Source: Roseomonas marmotae
GTDB lineage: Bacteria; Pseudomonadota; Alphaproteobacteria; Acetobacterales; Acetobacteraceae
Direction of reading: 5' to 3'
Assembly (NCBI RefSeq): GCF_017654485.1
Contig: NZ_CP061091.1
Span: forward strand, 2,052,501-2,116,500
DNA: 64,000 nucleotides
The position numbers and the translations under genes are program-made. The number at the start of each line of letters is the position of its first letter. The first letter of the stretch is position 1. Below are positions 1 to 8,975 of this stretch, in pieces. The notes under the pieces are model-generated. The model searched no databases, was not told where the DNA came from, and was given only the letters and a program-made list of their open reading frames with translations.

Positions 1-1897
<1,897 letters not shown>

Positions 1898-2046
1898 TCG
1901 ATCTCATTCATCTGCACCGCTGTCGTGGCAACACGACACCGCACGCAGCATCCAACCGCGACACACTCACTCAACACTCAATACAGATATCACCAACTCC
2001 CATTCATCAGCATCTGTGCTGCCAATGGAGAACGATCCGGCTCGGT

Positions 2047-2164
2047 GGCCCGGTGGCCATCGCGAGGCTGCTACACCCGATCCCATCCCGAACTCGGCCG
2101 TGAAACGCCCCAGCGCCCATGGTACTGTGTCTCAAGGCACGGGAGAGTAGGTCGCCGCCGGGCC
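2047..2164 (+). rRNA. rrf: 5S ribosomal RNA
   Basis: The conserved core (CACCCGATCCCATCCCGAACTC, then GGGAGAGTAGGTCGC) is present. The ends are closed by a terminal helix in which bases 2044-2053 are exactly complementary to 2158-2167. It follows 23S by about 150 bases, as in a standard rRNA operon. The exact ends within the terminal helix are uncertain by a few bases. Confidence 0.95.
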
Positions 2165-2212
2165 ACCAAGCCGGACCGTTCATCCAACAAACAGCACAAA
2201 TACACACACCAC

Positions 2213-2289
<77 letters not shown>

Positions 2290-2313
2290 ACATCAAATAA
2301 CAAACATACCAAA

Positions 2314-2346
2314 CCGCCCCAGTGCATCACGCACAGGGCGGATTTG
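2314..2346 (+). terminator. Likely rRNA operon terminator
   Basis: A compound hairpin has outer arms CCGCCC (2314-2319) and GGGCGG (2336-2341) and inner arms GTGC/GCAC. It is followed by a short ATTT. It lies 25 bases after the initiator tRNA, where the operon should end. The T tract is weak, so Rho-assisted termination is possible. Confidence 0.6.
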
Positions 2347-2399
2347 CCATGTCCAATGGGCCGCCAAACCACCAGAACCAGAACGCGCACCGTGAGGGA

Positions 2400-2412
2400 T
2401 CAGGTTACCTGA
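2400..2412. promoter_or_regulatory. Perfect 13-bp palindrome, possible operator
   Basis: TCAGGT-T-ACCTGA is a perfect 6-1-6 palindrome in the intergenic region upstream of the hydrolase at 2600. The size and symmetry suit a dimeric regulator, but no regulator gene is adjacent on this side. A small transposon-like element now separates it from the gene. The rest of 2347-2464 shows nothing recognisable. Confidence 0.3.
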
Positions 2413-2464
2413 CGTTCTCAGGGCATGATGTGAAGGCATGCTCTATCGTGGAGCACTCCTCTAT

Positions 2465-2583
2465 CTAGAGGCTGTTATGAACCTGGTGCTAGAGAACTGA
2501 TTTTGCTGGCCTTCCCCAGCGGACCTACCTGCGGAAGGCCGAGCAGATCCAGCATGTTATGAGTGGTTCATAACAGCCTCTAG
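2465..2583. mobile_element. MITE-like element with CTAG target duplication
   Basis: A 111-bp element (2469-2579) is bounded by perfect 15-bp terminal inverted repeats, AGGCTGTTATGAACC at 2469-2483 and its complement at 2565-2579. It is flanked on each side by CTAG (2465-2468 and 2580-2583). It has no reading frame of its own. An internal inverted repeat (GGCCTTCC 2508-2515, GGAAGGCC 2533-2540) lets the whole element fold into one hairpin. The right end also holds a small stem, GTTATGA/TCATAAC. Short length, perfect ends and a palindromic 4-bp target fit a miniature element mobilised by an IS5-like transposase (family assignment inferred). Its right edge is only 17 bases from the start codon at 2600. 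Confidence 0.75.
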
Positions 2584-2599
2584 GTTCGGTGGAATCGCC

Positions 2600-3490
2600 A
2601 TGACCCTGCCGCCCAGCCTTATTCCAGGCTTCATGCAACGCGACCTGGAGACCAGTGGCGCGCGCATCCGTGCTTCAATGGGGGGTAACGGGCCACCGCT
2701 TCTGCTGCTGCACGGCCATCCACAGACGCATCTCACCTGGGGCAAGATCGCGCCACGCCTGGCCGAACGCTTCACTGTTGTTGCTGCCGACCTGCGTGGC
2801 TACGGCGATTCCTCGAAGCCACCCGGCGGCCCAGGTCATGTGAATTATAGCAAACGGGCCATGGCGCAGGATCAGGTCGAGTTGATGGCCGCGCTTGGTT
2901 TCGACCGCTTCGTTGTGGTCGGGCATGATCGCGGTGGCCGTGTCGCGCATCGTATGGCCCTGGACTATCCCCAGGCCGTGCAGCGCCTGGCAGTATTCGA
3001 TATCGCCCCCACGGCTACCATGTACGCGCGCACGGATAAGGAATTCGCCACCCGCTACTTCTGGTGGTTTTTCCTGATCCAGCCGGCACCTCTGCCTGAG
3101 CGTCTGATTGCCGCCGACCCAGAGTTCTTCCTGCGTACCCATATCGATGGGCAGAGCAAAACCCCCGGCGCGACAAGCGAGGCCGTCTTCGCGGAGTATC
3201 TCCGCTGCTACAACGATCCGGCGACCAGACACGCCATCTGCGAGGATTATCGCGCGGCCGCCACGATCGATCTGGAGCATGATGCCGCAGACGCAGAACG
3301 ACGCGTGACCGCGCCGCTCCTGGCGCTTTGGGGGGCCAAGGGAACCGTCGGCCAGCTCTATGACGTGCTCGCCACCTGGCAGGAAAAGGCCACGGATGTG
3401 CGCGGGCAGGCTCTGGACTGCGGACATACCCTGCAGGAGGAACGGCCGGAGGATGTGCTGCGCCTCTTGCTGGAATTCCTGGAAGCCTAA
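2600..3490 (+). CDS. Alpha/beta hydrolase, fluoroacetate/haloacetate dehalogenase-like
   Basis: This 296-residue protein has the signature of the haloacetate dehalogenase branch of alpha/beta hydrolases. The nucleophile elbow GHDRGGR carries Asp110 rather than Ser. Arg111 and Arg114 would bind the carboxylate, Asp134 and His276 (CGHTLQEE) complete the triad, and Tyr217 (DYRA) contributes to the halide pocket. These positions nearly coincide with characterised fluoroacetate dehalogenases. Such enzymes hydrolyse haloacetate to glycolate plus halide. The halide-pocket His expected at 155 is Trp (YFWWFFL), so defluorination is doubtful and chloro- or bromo-substrates, or an epoxide-like ester, are possible. 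The Shine-Dalgarno is weak (GGTGGA). The 3' end overlaps the convergent EI24 gene by 4 bases. A MITE-like element sits directly upstream. Confidence 0.85.
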   Translation: MTLPPSLIPGFMQRDLETSGARIRASMGGNGPPLLLLHGHPQTHLTWGKIAPRLAERFTVVAADLRGYGDSSKPPGGPGHVNYSKRAMAQDQVELMAALGFDRFVVVGHDRGGRVAHRMALDYPQAVQRLAVFDIAPTATMYARTDKEFATRYFWWFFLIQPAPLPERLIAADPEFFLRTHIDGQSKTPGATSEAVFAEYLRCYNDPATRHAICEDYRAAATIDLEHDAADAERRVTAPLLALWGAKGTVGQLYDVLATWQEKATDVRGQALDCGHTLQEERPEDVLRLLLEFLEA

Positions 3491-4191
3491 GCCTTCAGGG
3501 CCTTTGTGGGTGCGCGCGTCCGTGGCGTGGTGCTGGCGCGGTGCAGCAGATGCGTCATGGCCGCGGTGCCGAGCACCGGCACCATCAGGTTGACGATCGG
3601 CACCAGGGACAGCGCCGCGAGCACTCCGCCCAAGGCCAGCACAGGGAAACGCAATGCGCGGCGCAGGATGCGCGACTGCTCCACCGACATGCGCCGCTGC
3701 GCCACGCCATCGAACAGGCCATAGCCGAGCGAGACGGTGGCAATGGCCCAGAAAGCCAGTGTTCCCAGTGGCGGCATCAAGATCGTCACAGGCAGTACCA
3801 GGATGGTTACACCCAGCATCTTCAGGCCCAGCATCAGACCGGCCCAGACCTGCCCGTGCAGGGAAGACCCCTCCGCTGGTGGAAGGCCGGGATAATGGCG
3901 GTGCTCCACAGCTTCCGCCACCTCATCCAGGAAGATCCCCGCGATCGCCAGCGCCACGGGCACAAAGAGCCAGATGGCGGAGATCAGAACCAGAAGGCCA
4001 CCAAGAAGCCCCGCAACTGCCGCGAGCCACCCGCCACCGCCCACCAGAGAGGCCACACCCCAATCCGCGAGCCAAACCAGCCCCGCGAAGGCTAGCACAG
4101 CGCCGCCGATGCCTTTCAGCAATGGCCAGCGAAAGGCGGGATCGCCGATCTGCTGGAACGGCAGCAACAGGCTGGCGAAAACGGCGTGCAT
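3487..4191 (-). CDS. EI24 domain-containing membrane protein
   Basis: This 234-residue integral membrane protein matches the EI24/CysZ-like family in length and pattern. Hydrophobic segments lie at about 28-47, 55-88, 118-155 and 180-210, separated by a short loop containing HRHYPGLP, and the tail is basic. Family members include the sulfate permease CysZ, but in alphaproteobacteria most EI24 proteins have no assigned substrate and nothing nearby points to sulfate. It lies downstream of the Ala-Glu repeat gene on the same strand (66-bp gap) and converges with the hydrolase at 2600. Confidence 0.75.
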   Translation of the reverse strand: MHAVFASLLLPFQQIGDPAFRWPLLKGIGGAVLAFAGLVWLADWGVASLVGGGGWLAAVAGLLGGLLVLISAIWLFVPVALAIAGIFLDEVAEAVEHRHYPGLPPAEGSSLHGQVWAGLMLGLKMLGVTILVLPVTILMPPLGTLAFWAIATVSLGYGLFDGVAQRRMSVEQSRILRRALRFPVLALGGVLAALSLVPIVNLMVPVLGTAAMTHLLHRASTTPRTRAPTKALKA

Positions 4192-4257
4192 CGAACCTCC
4201 GGCATCAGAATGCCGCAGAGATGGTCCCGCCCAGGCCCCGCTGCCAGTGGCAGCGTC

Positions 4258-4851
4258 TCAGCGCTGGTTCAGTCCAGCCAGGGAACGATGCACCGTGGAC
4301 AGCAGCGCGGAGAGCTGTGCCGCATCCATCTGATGCCCGCGCATATAGCCCTCGGCAATGGTGGCCATGGCTGTGAGCAGGACGGACGGGGGCGGGCGCG
4401 AAGCAGCATCGGCCTGCGCGGCTGGCGGCGGAGCGGAAACGGCGGGGGAGGGCGGCAGAGCAGCTTCCTCCGCGACCGAAGCCGGTGCTTCCAGCACTGG
4501 CGCTTCCCCGGAAATAGGCGGAGCCTTCTCAGCCTCAGCCTCAGCCTCAGCCTCAGCCTCAGCCTCAGCCTCAGCCTCAGCCTCAGCCTCAGCCTCAGCC
4601 TCAGCGGCTGGTGTTGGTGCTGGTGCTGGTGGCACGATCTTCTCGCGCCGCTGCATCGCCTCGGCGATCAGCGCCATCAGCGTGCCCGCCGTTTCATAGA
4701 AGCCGTCCGCACGCGCCGCCAGATAAGGCTGGCCCCCGATCTGGAAGACGCGGCGTTGCATCGAGAACTGCCGCACCTGCGCCTCGGTAGCCGGGATGAA
4801 GCGGCATCCCTGCGCTTCGGCCGTCTCGACTTGTTCGTCCGTCAGCTGCAT
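4258..4851 (-). CDS. Hypothetical protein with (AE)13 repeat and MucR-like C-terminal helices
   Basis: This is a 197-residue protein in three parts. Residues 1-72 are a folded-looking start that is not recognised. Residues 75-155 are a low-complexity linker opening with 13 Ala-Glu dipeptides (83-108) and continuing rich in Ala and Pro. Residues 157-194 resemble the N-terminal helices of MucR/Ros regulators (pattern LLT..A.IA..Y...H....L..LLS.VH.SL), but there is no MucR zinc finger. In MucR this segment mediates oligomerisation, so an interaction with MucR or self-assembly is possible (inference). The linker is encoded by a 6-bp tandem repeat whose length changes would stay in frame. The gene sits between a LysR gene and EI24, all on the minus strand. 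The function is unknown. Confidence 0.75.
   Translation of the reverse strand: MQLTDEQVETAEAQGCRFIPATEAQVRQFSMQRRVFQIGGQPYLAARADGFYETAGTLMALIAEAMQRREKIVPPAPAPTPAAEAEAEAEAEAEAEAEAEAEAEAEAEKAPPISGEAPVLEAPASVAEEAALPPSPAVSAPPPAAQADAASRPPPSVLLTAMATIAEGYMRGHQMDAAQLSALLSTVHRSLAGLNQR
4528..4605. repeat. Hexanucleotide tandem repeat (CTCAGC)13
   Basis: Thirteen perfect copies of CTCAGC run for 78 bp inside the gene at 4258-4851. They encode Ala-Glu on the minus strand (GCTGAG). Perfect identity of all copies suggests recent slippage. Because the unit is 6 bp, copy-number change alters linker length but never the frame. Confidence 0.97.
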
Positions 4852-4884
4852 TGAATTACTTCCTGAAAGGCCGTCGCTATACTC

Positions 4885-5841
4885 TTAACGCTTTGGAGGG
4901 CGCGGTGGTAGCGCCTGCAGGGCAAGGGCGGTGTCCCATGGAAAAGGCTCGGTGATTGCGCCCGCCAGATGCTCGATCAAGGCACGCAGCTTCAGCGGCA
5001 GCATCGGGGTTTCCGGATAGACGACATGGATGATGTCGGGCACCGGCACCCAGCCGGGAAGCGACACAGGCATCAGCTGGCCCGCCGCCACTTCTTGTCC
5101 CACCATGAAGCTGGGCAGCATGGTCAGCCCCAGCCCCGCCCGCGCGGCGTCCAGCAGCGCCTCCCCGGTGTTGACCGTCAAGCGCCCGCGGACCACGACC
5201 GAGCGATGCTCGCCGCCACCCTTTGGCATGAAGCGCCAGATATGGCCGGAGGGAACATTGGCATAACCCAGGCAGGCATGGGTGGAGAGATCCTCCAGCG
5301 ACTGAGGCAGCCCCACCCGCTCCGCATAGCCGGCCGAGCAGCAGAGCACCCGGTGGCTGGTGCCCAGGCGGCGCGACCGTAACGATGAATCGCCAAGCCG
5401 GCCGATCCGCACCGCCAGGTCGTAGCCCCCGGCCAGCAGGTCCACATGCCGGTCATCAAGGTCCAGCGAAATCTCGATCTGCTCATAGCGGCACATGAAG
5501 CTGGAGATGGCGGGGCCGAGGCAGCGTGTTCCGAAGCTCATGGGCCCGGCCATGCGGATGCTGCCGCGCAGCGTGCCGGCCTGGGCCGAGATATCCTCCG
5601 CCAGGCTGTCCAGCTGCGCCAGCAGGGTGCGGGCGCGGGCATGCAGCAGAGCGCCGGCCTCGGTCGCCGTCATGCGTCGGGGCGCGCGGTGCAGCAGCCG
5701 GACGCCCAACTGTGCCTCCAGCGCCGCCACACGTTTGCTGACGACCGACTTCGCCAGCCCCAGCCGCAGTGCCGCGGCGGTCAGGGTGCCGCAATCCACG
5801 ACTTGCACAAAGGTGGCGAGGTCATCCGCATCGAGCCGCAT
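4885..5841 (-). CDS. LysR-family transcriptional regulator, next to quinone-detoxification genes
   Basis: This 318-residue regulator has an N-terminal winged helix-turn-helix (about 5-62, with the typical AALRLGLAKSVVSKRVAALE) and a C-terminal effector domain from about 90 to 295 of the CrgA/DsdC-like type. It is transcribed away from wrbA with a 100-bp shared intergenic region. That is the classic layout of a LysR regulator controlling its divergent neighbour. The likely targets are wrbA and the dioxygenase gene, so the inducer may be a quinone or electrophile (inference). The last 20 or so residues are Pro/Arg-rich. Confidence 0.9.
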   Translation of the reverse strand: MRLDADDLATFVQVVDCGTLTAAALRLGLAKSVVSKRVAALEAQLGVRLLHRAPRRMTATEAGALLHARARTLLAQLDSLAEDISAQAGTLRGSIRMAGPMSFGTRCLGPAISSFMCRYEQIEISLDLDDRHVDLLAGGYDLAVRIGRLGDSSLRSRRLGTSHRVLCCSAGYAERVGLPQSLEDLSTHACLGYANVPSGHIWRFMPKGGGEHRSVVVRGRLTVNTGEALLDAARAGLGLTMLPSFMVGQEVAAGQLMPVSLPGWVPVPDIIHVVYPETPMLPLKLRALIEHLAGAITEPFPWDTALALQALPPRPPKR

Positions 5842-5868
5842 CGTTCGTGATTAGAGAACGGAGCGTTC
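5842..5868. promoter_or_regulatory. Candidate LysR operator with triple CGTTC/GAACG repeat
   Basis: Immediately next to the regulator start there are three alternating half-sites: CGTTC (5842-5846), GAACG (5856-5860) and CGTTC (5864-5868). They form one inverted repeat with a 9-base spacer and another with a 3-base spacer. The position between the divergent LysR gene and wrbA suits autoregulation and control of wrbA. Binding itself is inferred. Confidence 0.45.
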
Positions 5869-5941
5869 CCATTCAAGAGCTTGTTGGCGAACGCCGGAAC
5901 AGCGAGGTTGTCGACAGCACAAGACCCCGAAAGAACCCGAA

Positions 5942-6556
5942 ATGCCCAAGATCCTTGTCCTGTATTATTCCAGCTACGGCCATATCGAGACCATGGCGAA
6001 CGCCGTGGCCGAGGGTGCGCTCACCGTGCCCGGTGTAGAGCTGGTGGTGAAGCGTGTGCCGGAGCTGGTGCCGGAGGAGGTGGCCAGGAACGCCCATTTC
6101 AAGCTGGACCAGCCCGCCCCGGTCGCGACGGTCAATGAACTGGTCGACTACGACGCCATCATCATCGGTACGCCCACCCGCTACGGCCGTATGCCCAGCC
6201 AGATGGCCAACTTCCTCGACCAGACCGGCGGGCTCTGGTTCCAGGACAAGCTGGTGGGCAAGGTCGGCTCGGTCTTCACCTCGACCGCCAGCCAGCACGG
6301 CGGGCAGGAAACGACCATCCTCTCCACCATCGTCAATCTGATGCATTTCGGCATGATCATCGTGGGCCTGCCCTATACCGATAAGCGCCTGACGGATGTC
6401 TCCGCCGTCTCCGGCGGCACGCCCTATGGCGCCTCCACGATCGCGAATGGCGATGGCTCCCGGCTGCCAACCGAGGCTGAACTGGGTATGGCGCAGAGCC
6501 AGGGCCGCCATGTCGCAGAGGTGACCGCCGCGCTGGTCCGTGGCCGCGCGGCCTGA
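5942..6556 (+). CDS. wrbA: NAD(P)H:quinone oxidoreductase, WrbA family
   Basis: This 204-residue flavodoxin-like protein is close to the usual WrbA length of about 198. It carries the FMN phosphate-binding start ([12 protein letters not shown], about 8-19), the [21 protein letters not shown] loop in the middle and [12 protein letters not shown] near 115, all typical of WrbA. The enzyme reduces quinones by two electrons with NAD(P)H in the cytoplasm and so avoids semiquinone radicals. It is followed after 39 bp by a ring-cleaving dioxygenase that could destroy the hydroquinone produced, and it is faced by a LysR regulator. Together they read as a quinone-stress module. Confidence 0.93.
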   Translation: MPKILVLYYSSYGHIETMANAVAEGALTVPGVELVVKRVPELVPEEVARNAHFKLDQPAPVATVNELVDYDAIIIGTPTRYGRMPSQMANFLDQTGGLWFQDKLVGKVGSVFTSTASQHGGQETTILSTIVNLMHFGMIIVGLPYTDKRLTDVSAVSGGTPYGASTIANGDGSRLPTEAELGMAQSQGRHVAEVTAALVRGRAA

Positions 6557-6595
6557 CCCAACTGCCAGAGGCCGAAAGGCGCGAAAGGAAGAGCG

Positions 6596-7540
6596 ATGCA
6601 GCTCCATGGCATTCACCACCTGACGGCCATCTCGGCCGACGCGCGTGGCAACCACGATTTCTACACCCGCATCCTTGGCATGCGGCTGGTGAAGAAAAGC
6701 GTCAACCAGGACGATGTCAGCGCCTACCATCTCTTCTACGCGGATGGGCAGGCGACACCCGGCACCGACCTGACCTTCTTCGACTGGCCGACCTCGCCGG
6801 AGCGGCGCGGCACCAACAGCATCACCCGCACGGCGCTGCGGGTGAATGGCGCCGGCGCCCTGGAATACTGGGCCGGGCGCCTGGAGGAGCATCAGGTACC
6901 GCATGGCCCGGTGGCCGAGGTGGATGGCCGGCTGGAACTGCCCTTCGAGGATTTCGAGGGGCAGCGGCTGGCCCTGATCGATGATGGCGGCAGCGGCCCG
7001 GCGCATCCCTGGGAGCGGAGCCCGGCGCCGGCCGAATGGCAGATTCGCGGCCTCGGCCCCATTACCATGAGTGTCGCGCGGCCCGAGCAGTCCGATGCTT
7101 TCGCCACCAAGGTCATGGCGATGCGGCTGGATCATGTGGCCGAAGGTGCCGATGGCGTGACGACACGCGTCTATGCCATGGGGGAGGGCGGTCCGGCCGC
7201 GGAGTTGCACATGCGCGTCGAGCCCGGCCTGCCGCACCACCAGCCGGGCGCTGGCAGCGTGCACCACGTCGCCTTCCGCGTGCGGGATGATGAATACGAA
7301 TACTGGGTCAGGCGCTTTGAAACCCTGGGCCTGCGTTCGAGCGGCCCCGTGGACCGCTATTATTTCCGCAGCCTGTATGTGCGGGAGCCCTCAGGCATCC
7401 TCTATGAGATCGCCACGGACGGGCCCGGCTTCGCGACTGACGAGCCGATGGAGGCGCTGGGTGAGCGTCTGGCCCTGCCGCCGTTCCTGGAGCCGCGCCG
7501 GGCGGAGATCGAGCGGGGGCTGAAGCCTATCCAGGCTTGA
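6596..7540 (+). CDS. Ring-cleaving dioxygenase, VOC superfamily (MhqO-like)
   Basis: This 314-residue protein is made of two vicinal-oxygen-chelate modules. Iron ligands expected for extradiol-type hydroquinone dioxygenases are visible: His7/His8 in GIHHLTAI, His223/His224 in SVHHVAF and Glu271 in LYEIATDGPGF. In Bacillus the related MhqO helps remove hydroquinones under quinone stress. Here the gene follows wrbA by 39 bp, presumably in one transcript. WrbA would make the hydroquinone and this enzyme would open its ring (inference). A strong Shine-Dalgarno precedes the ATG (GGAAGAG). Confidence 0.88.
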   Translation: MQLHGIHHLTAISADARGNHDFYTRILGMRLVKKSVNQDDVSAYHLFYADGQATPGTDLTFFDWPTSPERRGTNSITRTALRVNGAGALEYWAGRLEEHQVPHGPVAEVDGRLELPFEDFEGQRLALIDDGGSGPAHPWERSPAPAEWQIRGLGPITMSVARPEQSDAFATKVMAMRLDHVAEGADGVTTRVYAMGEGGPAAELHMRVEPGLPHHQPGAGSVHHVAFRVRDDEYEYWVRRFETLGLRSSGPVDRYYFRSLYVREPSGILYEIATDGPGFATDEPMEALGERLALPPFLEPRRAEIERGLKPIQA

Positions 7541-7585
7541 TCGCGGCCAGCCCGGCTGGCGTGCATTTCCGCTCAGGGTGAATAA

Positions 7586-7628
7586 GGGGCGGCACCCGGC
7601 GGGGCATGTCTGCGTCGCCGGGTGCCGC
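7586..7628. terminator. Bidirectional terminator-like hairpin between convergent genes
   Basis: A perfect 13-bp stem (7589-7601 with 7616-7628) with a 14-base loop lies 49 bp after the dioxygenase stop. It also lies downstream of the minus-strand gene at 7676-7912. On the minus strand it is followed by CCCTTATTC. The position between convergent genes supports termination for both. Confidence 0.6.
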
Positions 7629-7675
7629 GCCCTCCGGAACCTGGCGGCCGAGGCTGTGGAAGCGGCCGCGCCGTC

Positions 7676-7912
7676 CTACTTCTTGACCCCGATATTCACG
7701 GGCCCCTTGGTGGACTCGCCGTTCACGCCCAGGCCAGTATTGGGGCCATTGCCGGCGCCGCCGCCTTTGTAGTCCTTATTGGGATCAAGGCCCTTGGCAT
7801 CCGGGTCGTTCTGATCCTCTAGAATGTCGTGCGAGCCGACGCTGTCCGGCCGGCCGCTGGAAGGGCCGCGGCCCCAGTTCTTCAGGCCTTCATATGTAGC
7901 GTCTTTGGACAT
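7676..7912 (-). CDS. Small hydrophilic hypothetical protein
   Basis: This is a 78-residue protein. The start at 7912 is chosen because a strong Shine-Dalgarno (AAGGAGGAGG, complement of about 7919-7928) lies just upstream. An upstream in-frame start would skip that site. The product is highly charged and Gly/Asn/Asp-rich in its second half (DILEDQNDPDAKGLDPNKD, then GGGAGNGPNTG), with no signal peptide, membrane segment or cysteine. The family is not recognised; the composition suggests an intrinsically disordered protein. It is a single gene between a convergent dioxygenase and an orphan gene. Confidence 0.65.
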   Translation of the reverse strand: MSKDATYEGLKNWGRGPSSGRPDSVGSHDILEDQNDPDAKGLDPNKDYKGGGAGNGPNTGLGVNGESTKGPVNIGVKK

Positions 7913-8018
7913 GGGTGGTCCTCCTCCTTCCATAAACCCGCCTGGGGACGGAGGAGTTGCGGCATGGATGGCCCGGGGTGACCGGCGAGGCCATGGAAGA
8001 GGCACCTCGCCTTCGTGA

Positions 8019-8690
8019 TCACCAGGGCAGGCGCATGAAATTGGCGGCCCCTGAGGCGCGGGAGATCAACGCCCGCATATCCGGGTTACTGTGTCCGCAC
8101 TCATCCGTCAGCGCGTCCATGGGGCAGAAGTATTCATGGGCCTGCGGCATCTGTGTCCGGGCGAAGCCGTCATACTGACGTGGCTTCAGGCCGTAGAGCA
8201 CCCGTACGTCCCGCACCGGCAGGACCAGCGGCGCCTGTGGCTCCTCCTTGAGCAGCCGGATCATCTTCCAGCGGGGCAGCGCCCGTCCTGCTCCTCCCTG
8301 CTCCGGCATGACAGTGGCGTTGAGCCAGGGCACCGGGCAGACCGCCAGCAACGATATGGTGGAAGGCGCGAAGCGGGAGCGTTTGTCGAGCAGGTTCTGC
8401 AGTGTTGAACAGGCCTCGATGCAGAGGATGTCGCAATAGGCGTCGCCGGGGTCGGGGCTGAAATGTAACCAGAGCCCGTCCGGCATGGTCCGCAGGCGGT
8501 GCGAGCCAGGCAGGCGCAGGAAAGGCTGGAGGGTGGAATCCGGCTCTCCCGGACGGGCTCGCAGCCATACACCCCGTTGCTTCGGCGTATCGAGGGCACC
8601 TGGCGGGCGTTGGGGCCAGTTGCGGAGACGACGGCGCACGAGGTCATCGAGCGAGCGATAGGTGAGTTCCGGCCTGTCGATCTCAACCAT
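8019..8690 (-). CDS. Hypothetical protein, orphan
   Basis: This is a soluble 223-residue protein of unrecognised family (start MVEIDRPELTYRSL). The ATG at 8690 is preferred because AGGGGCG lies upstream. The frame extends to a TTG at 8765 without a ribosome site, which would add 25 residues. Features include a Trp/Arg-rich start, a FSPDPGDAYCDILCIEAC stretch with clustered cysteines, and CPVPWLNATVMPEQGG. No signal peptide or membrane segment is evident. The DNA upstream is unusually AT-rich for this chromosome, so the gene may have been acquired by transfer (inference). Confidence 0.6.
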   Translation of the reverse strand: MVEIDRPELTYRSLDDLVRRRLRNWPQRPPGALDTPKQRGVWLRARPGEPDSTLQPFLRLPGSHRLRTMPDGLWLHFSPDPGDAYCDILCIEACSTLQNLLDKRSRFAPSTISLLAVCPVPWLNATVMPEQGGAGRALPRWKMIRLLKEEPQAPLVLPVRDVRVLYGLKPRQYDGFARTQMPQAHEYFCPMDALTDECGHSNPDMRALISRASGAANFMRLPW

Positions 8691-8900
8691 GGGATGAATA
8701 TCGCCCCTAGAATATAACTTTAACGACATGAACATAATCGCGTGTTTGTGATCAAGGGGGCTCAATCAAATTTTTGCGGCTACGTAATCGAGCGCCTCAT
8801 GATGATGGATCAGAACTTCCGTTCATCAGTCAGTATCATACGTATTTACAAAGACTTGTATTATTTTCCTAAGGTAGTGTCCCATCATCAGGATGATCCG
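8691..8900. other. AT-rich intergenic island, no gene
   Basis: This stretch is markedly richer in A and T than its surroundings and holds stop codons in all frames. It contains a near-palindrome, ATCATC-AG-GATGAT (8884-8897), and a segment GGTAGTGTCCC (8873-8883) that resembles some transposon ends but has no partner. It probably contains the promoter of the orphan gene at 8019-8690. No RNA gene is recognised. Confidence 0.5.
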
Positions 8901-8935
8901 AAAATAAAACCCCGCCAAGCTTGCGCCGGGCGGGG
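8901..8935 (-). terminator. Intrinsic terminator of gltA
   Basis: Arms CCCCGCC (8910-8916) and GGCGGGG (8929-8935) form a stem. On the minus strand the stem is followed by TTTTATTTT (8901-8909). It lies 40 bp downstream of the citrate synthase stop codon. Confidence 0.88.
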
Positions 8936-8975
8936 TCCGAAAGCCGGGATGTTCTTGCGAACCGCCGGCGAGGCC

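Noticed and set aside
4528..4605. Possible CRISPR-like repeat
   Set aside because: It is a simple 6-bp tandem repeat inside a coding frame without spacers; no CRISPR array was seen anywhere in the window.
8873..8883. GGTAGTGTCCC, similar to ends of some insertion sequences
   Set aside because: No matching inverted copy, no target duplication and no transposase remnant nearby.
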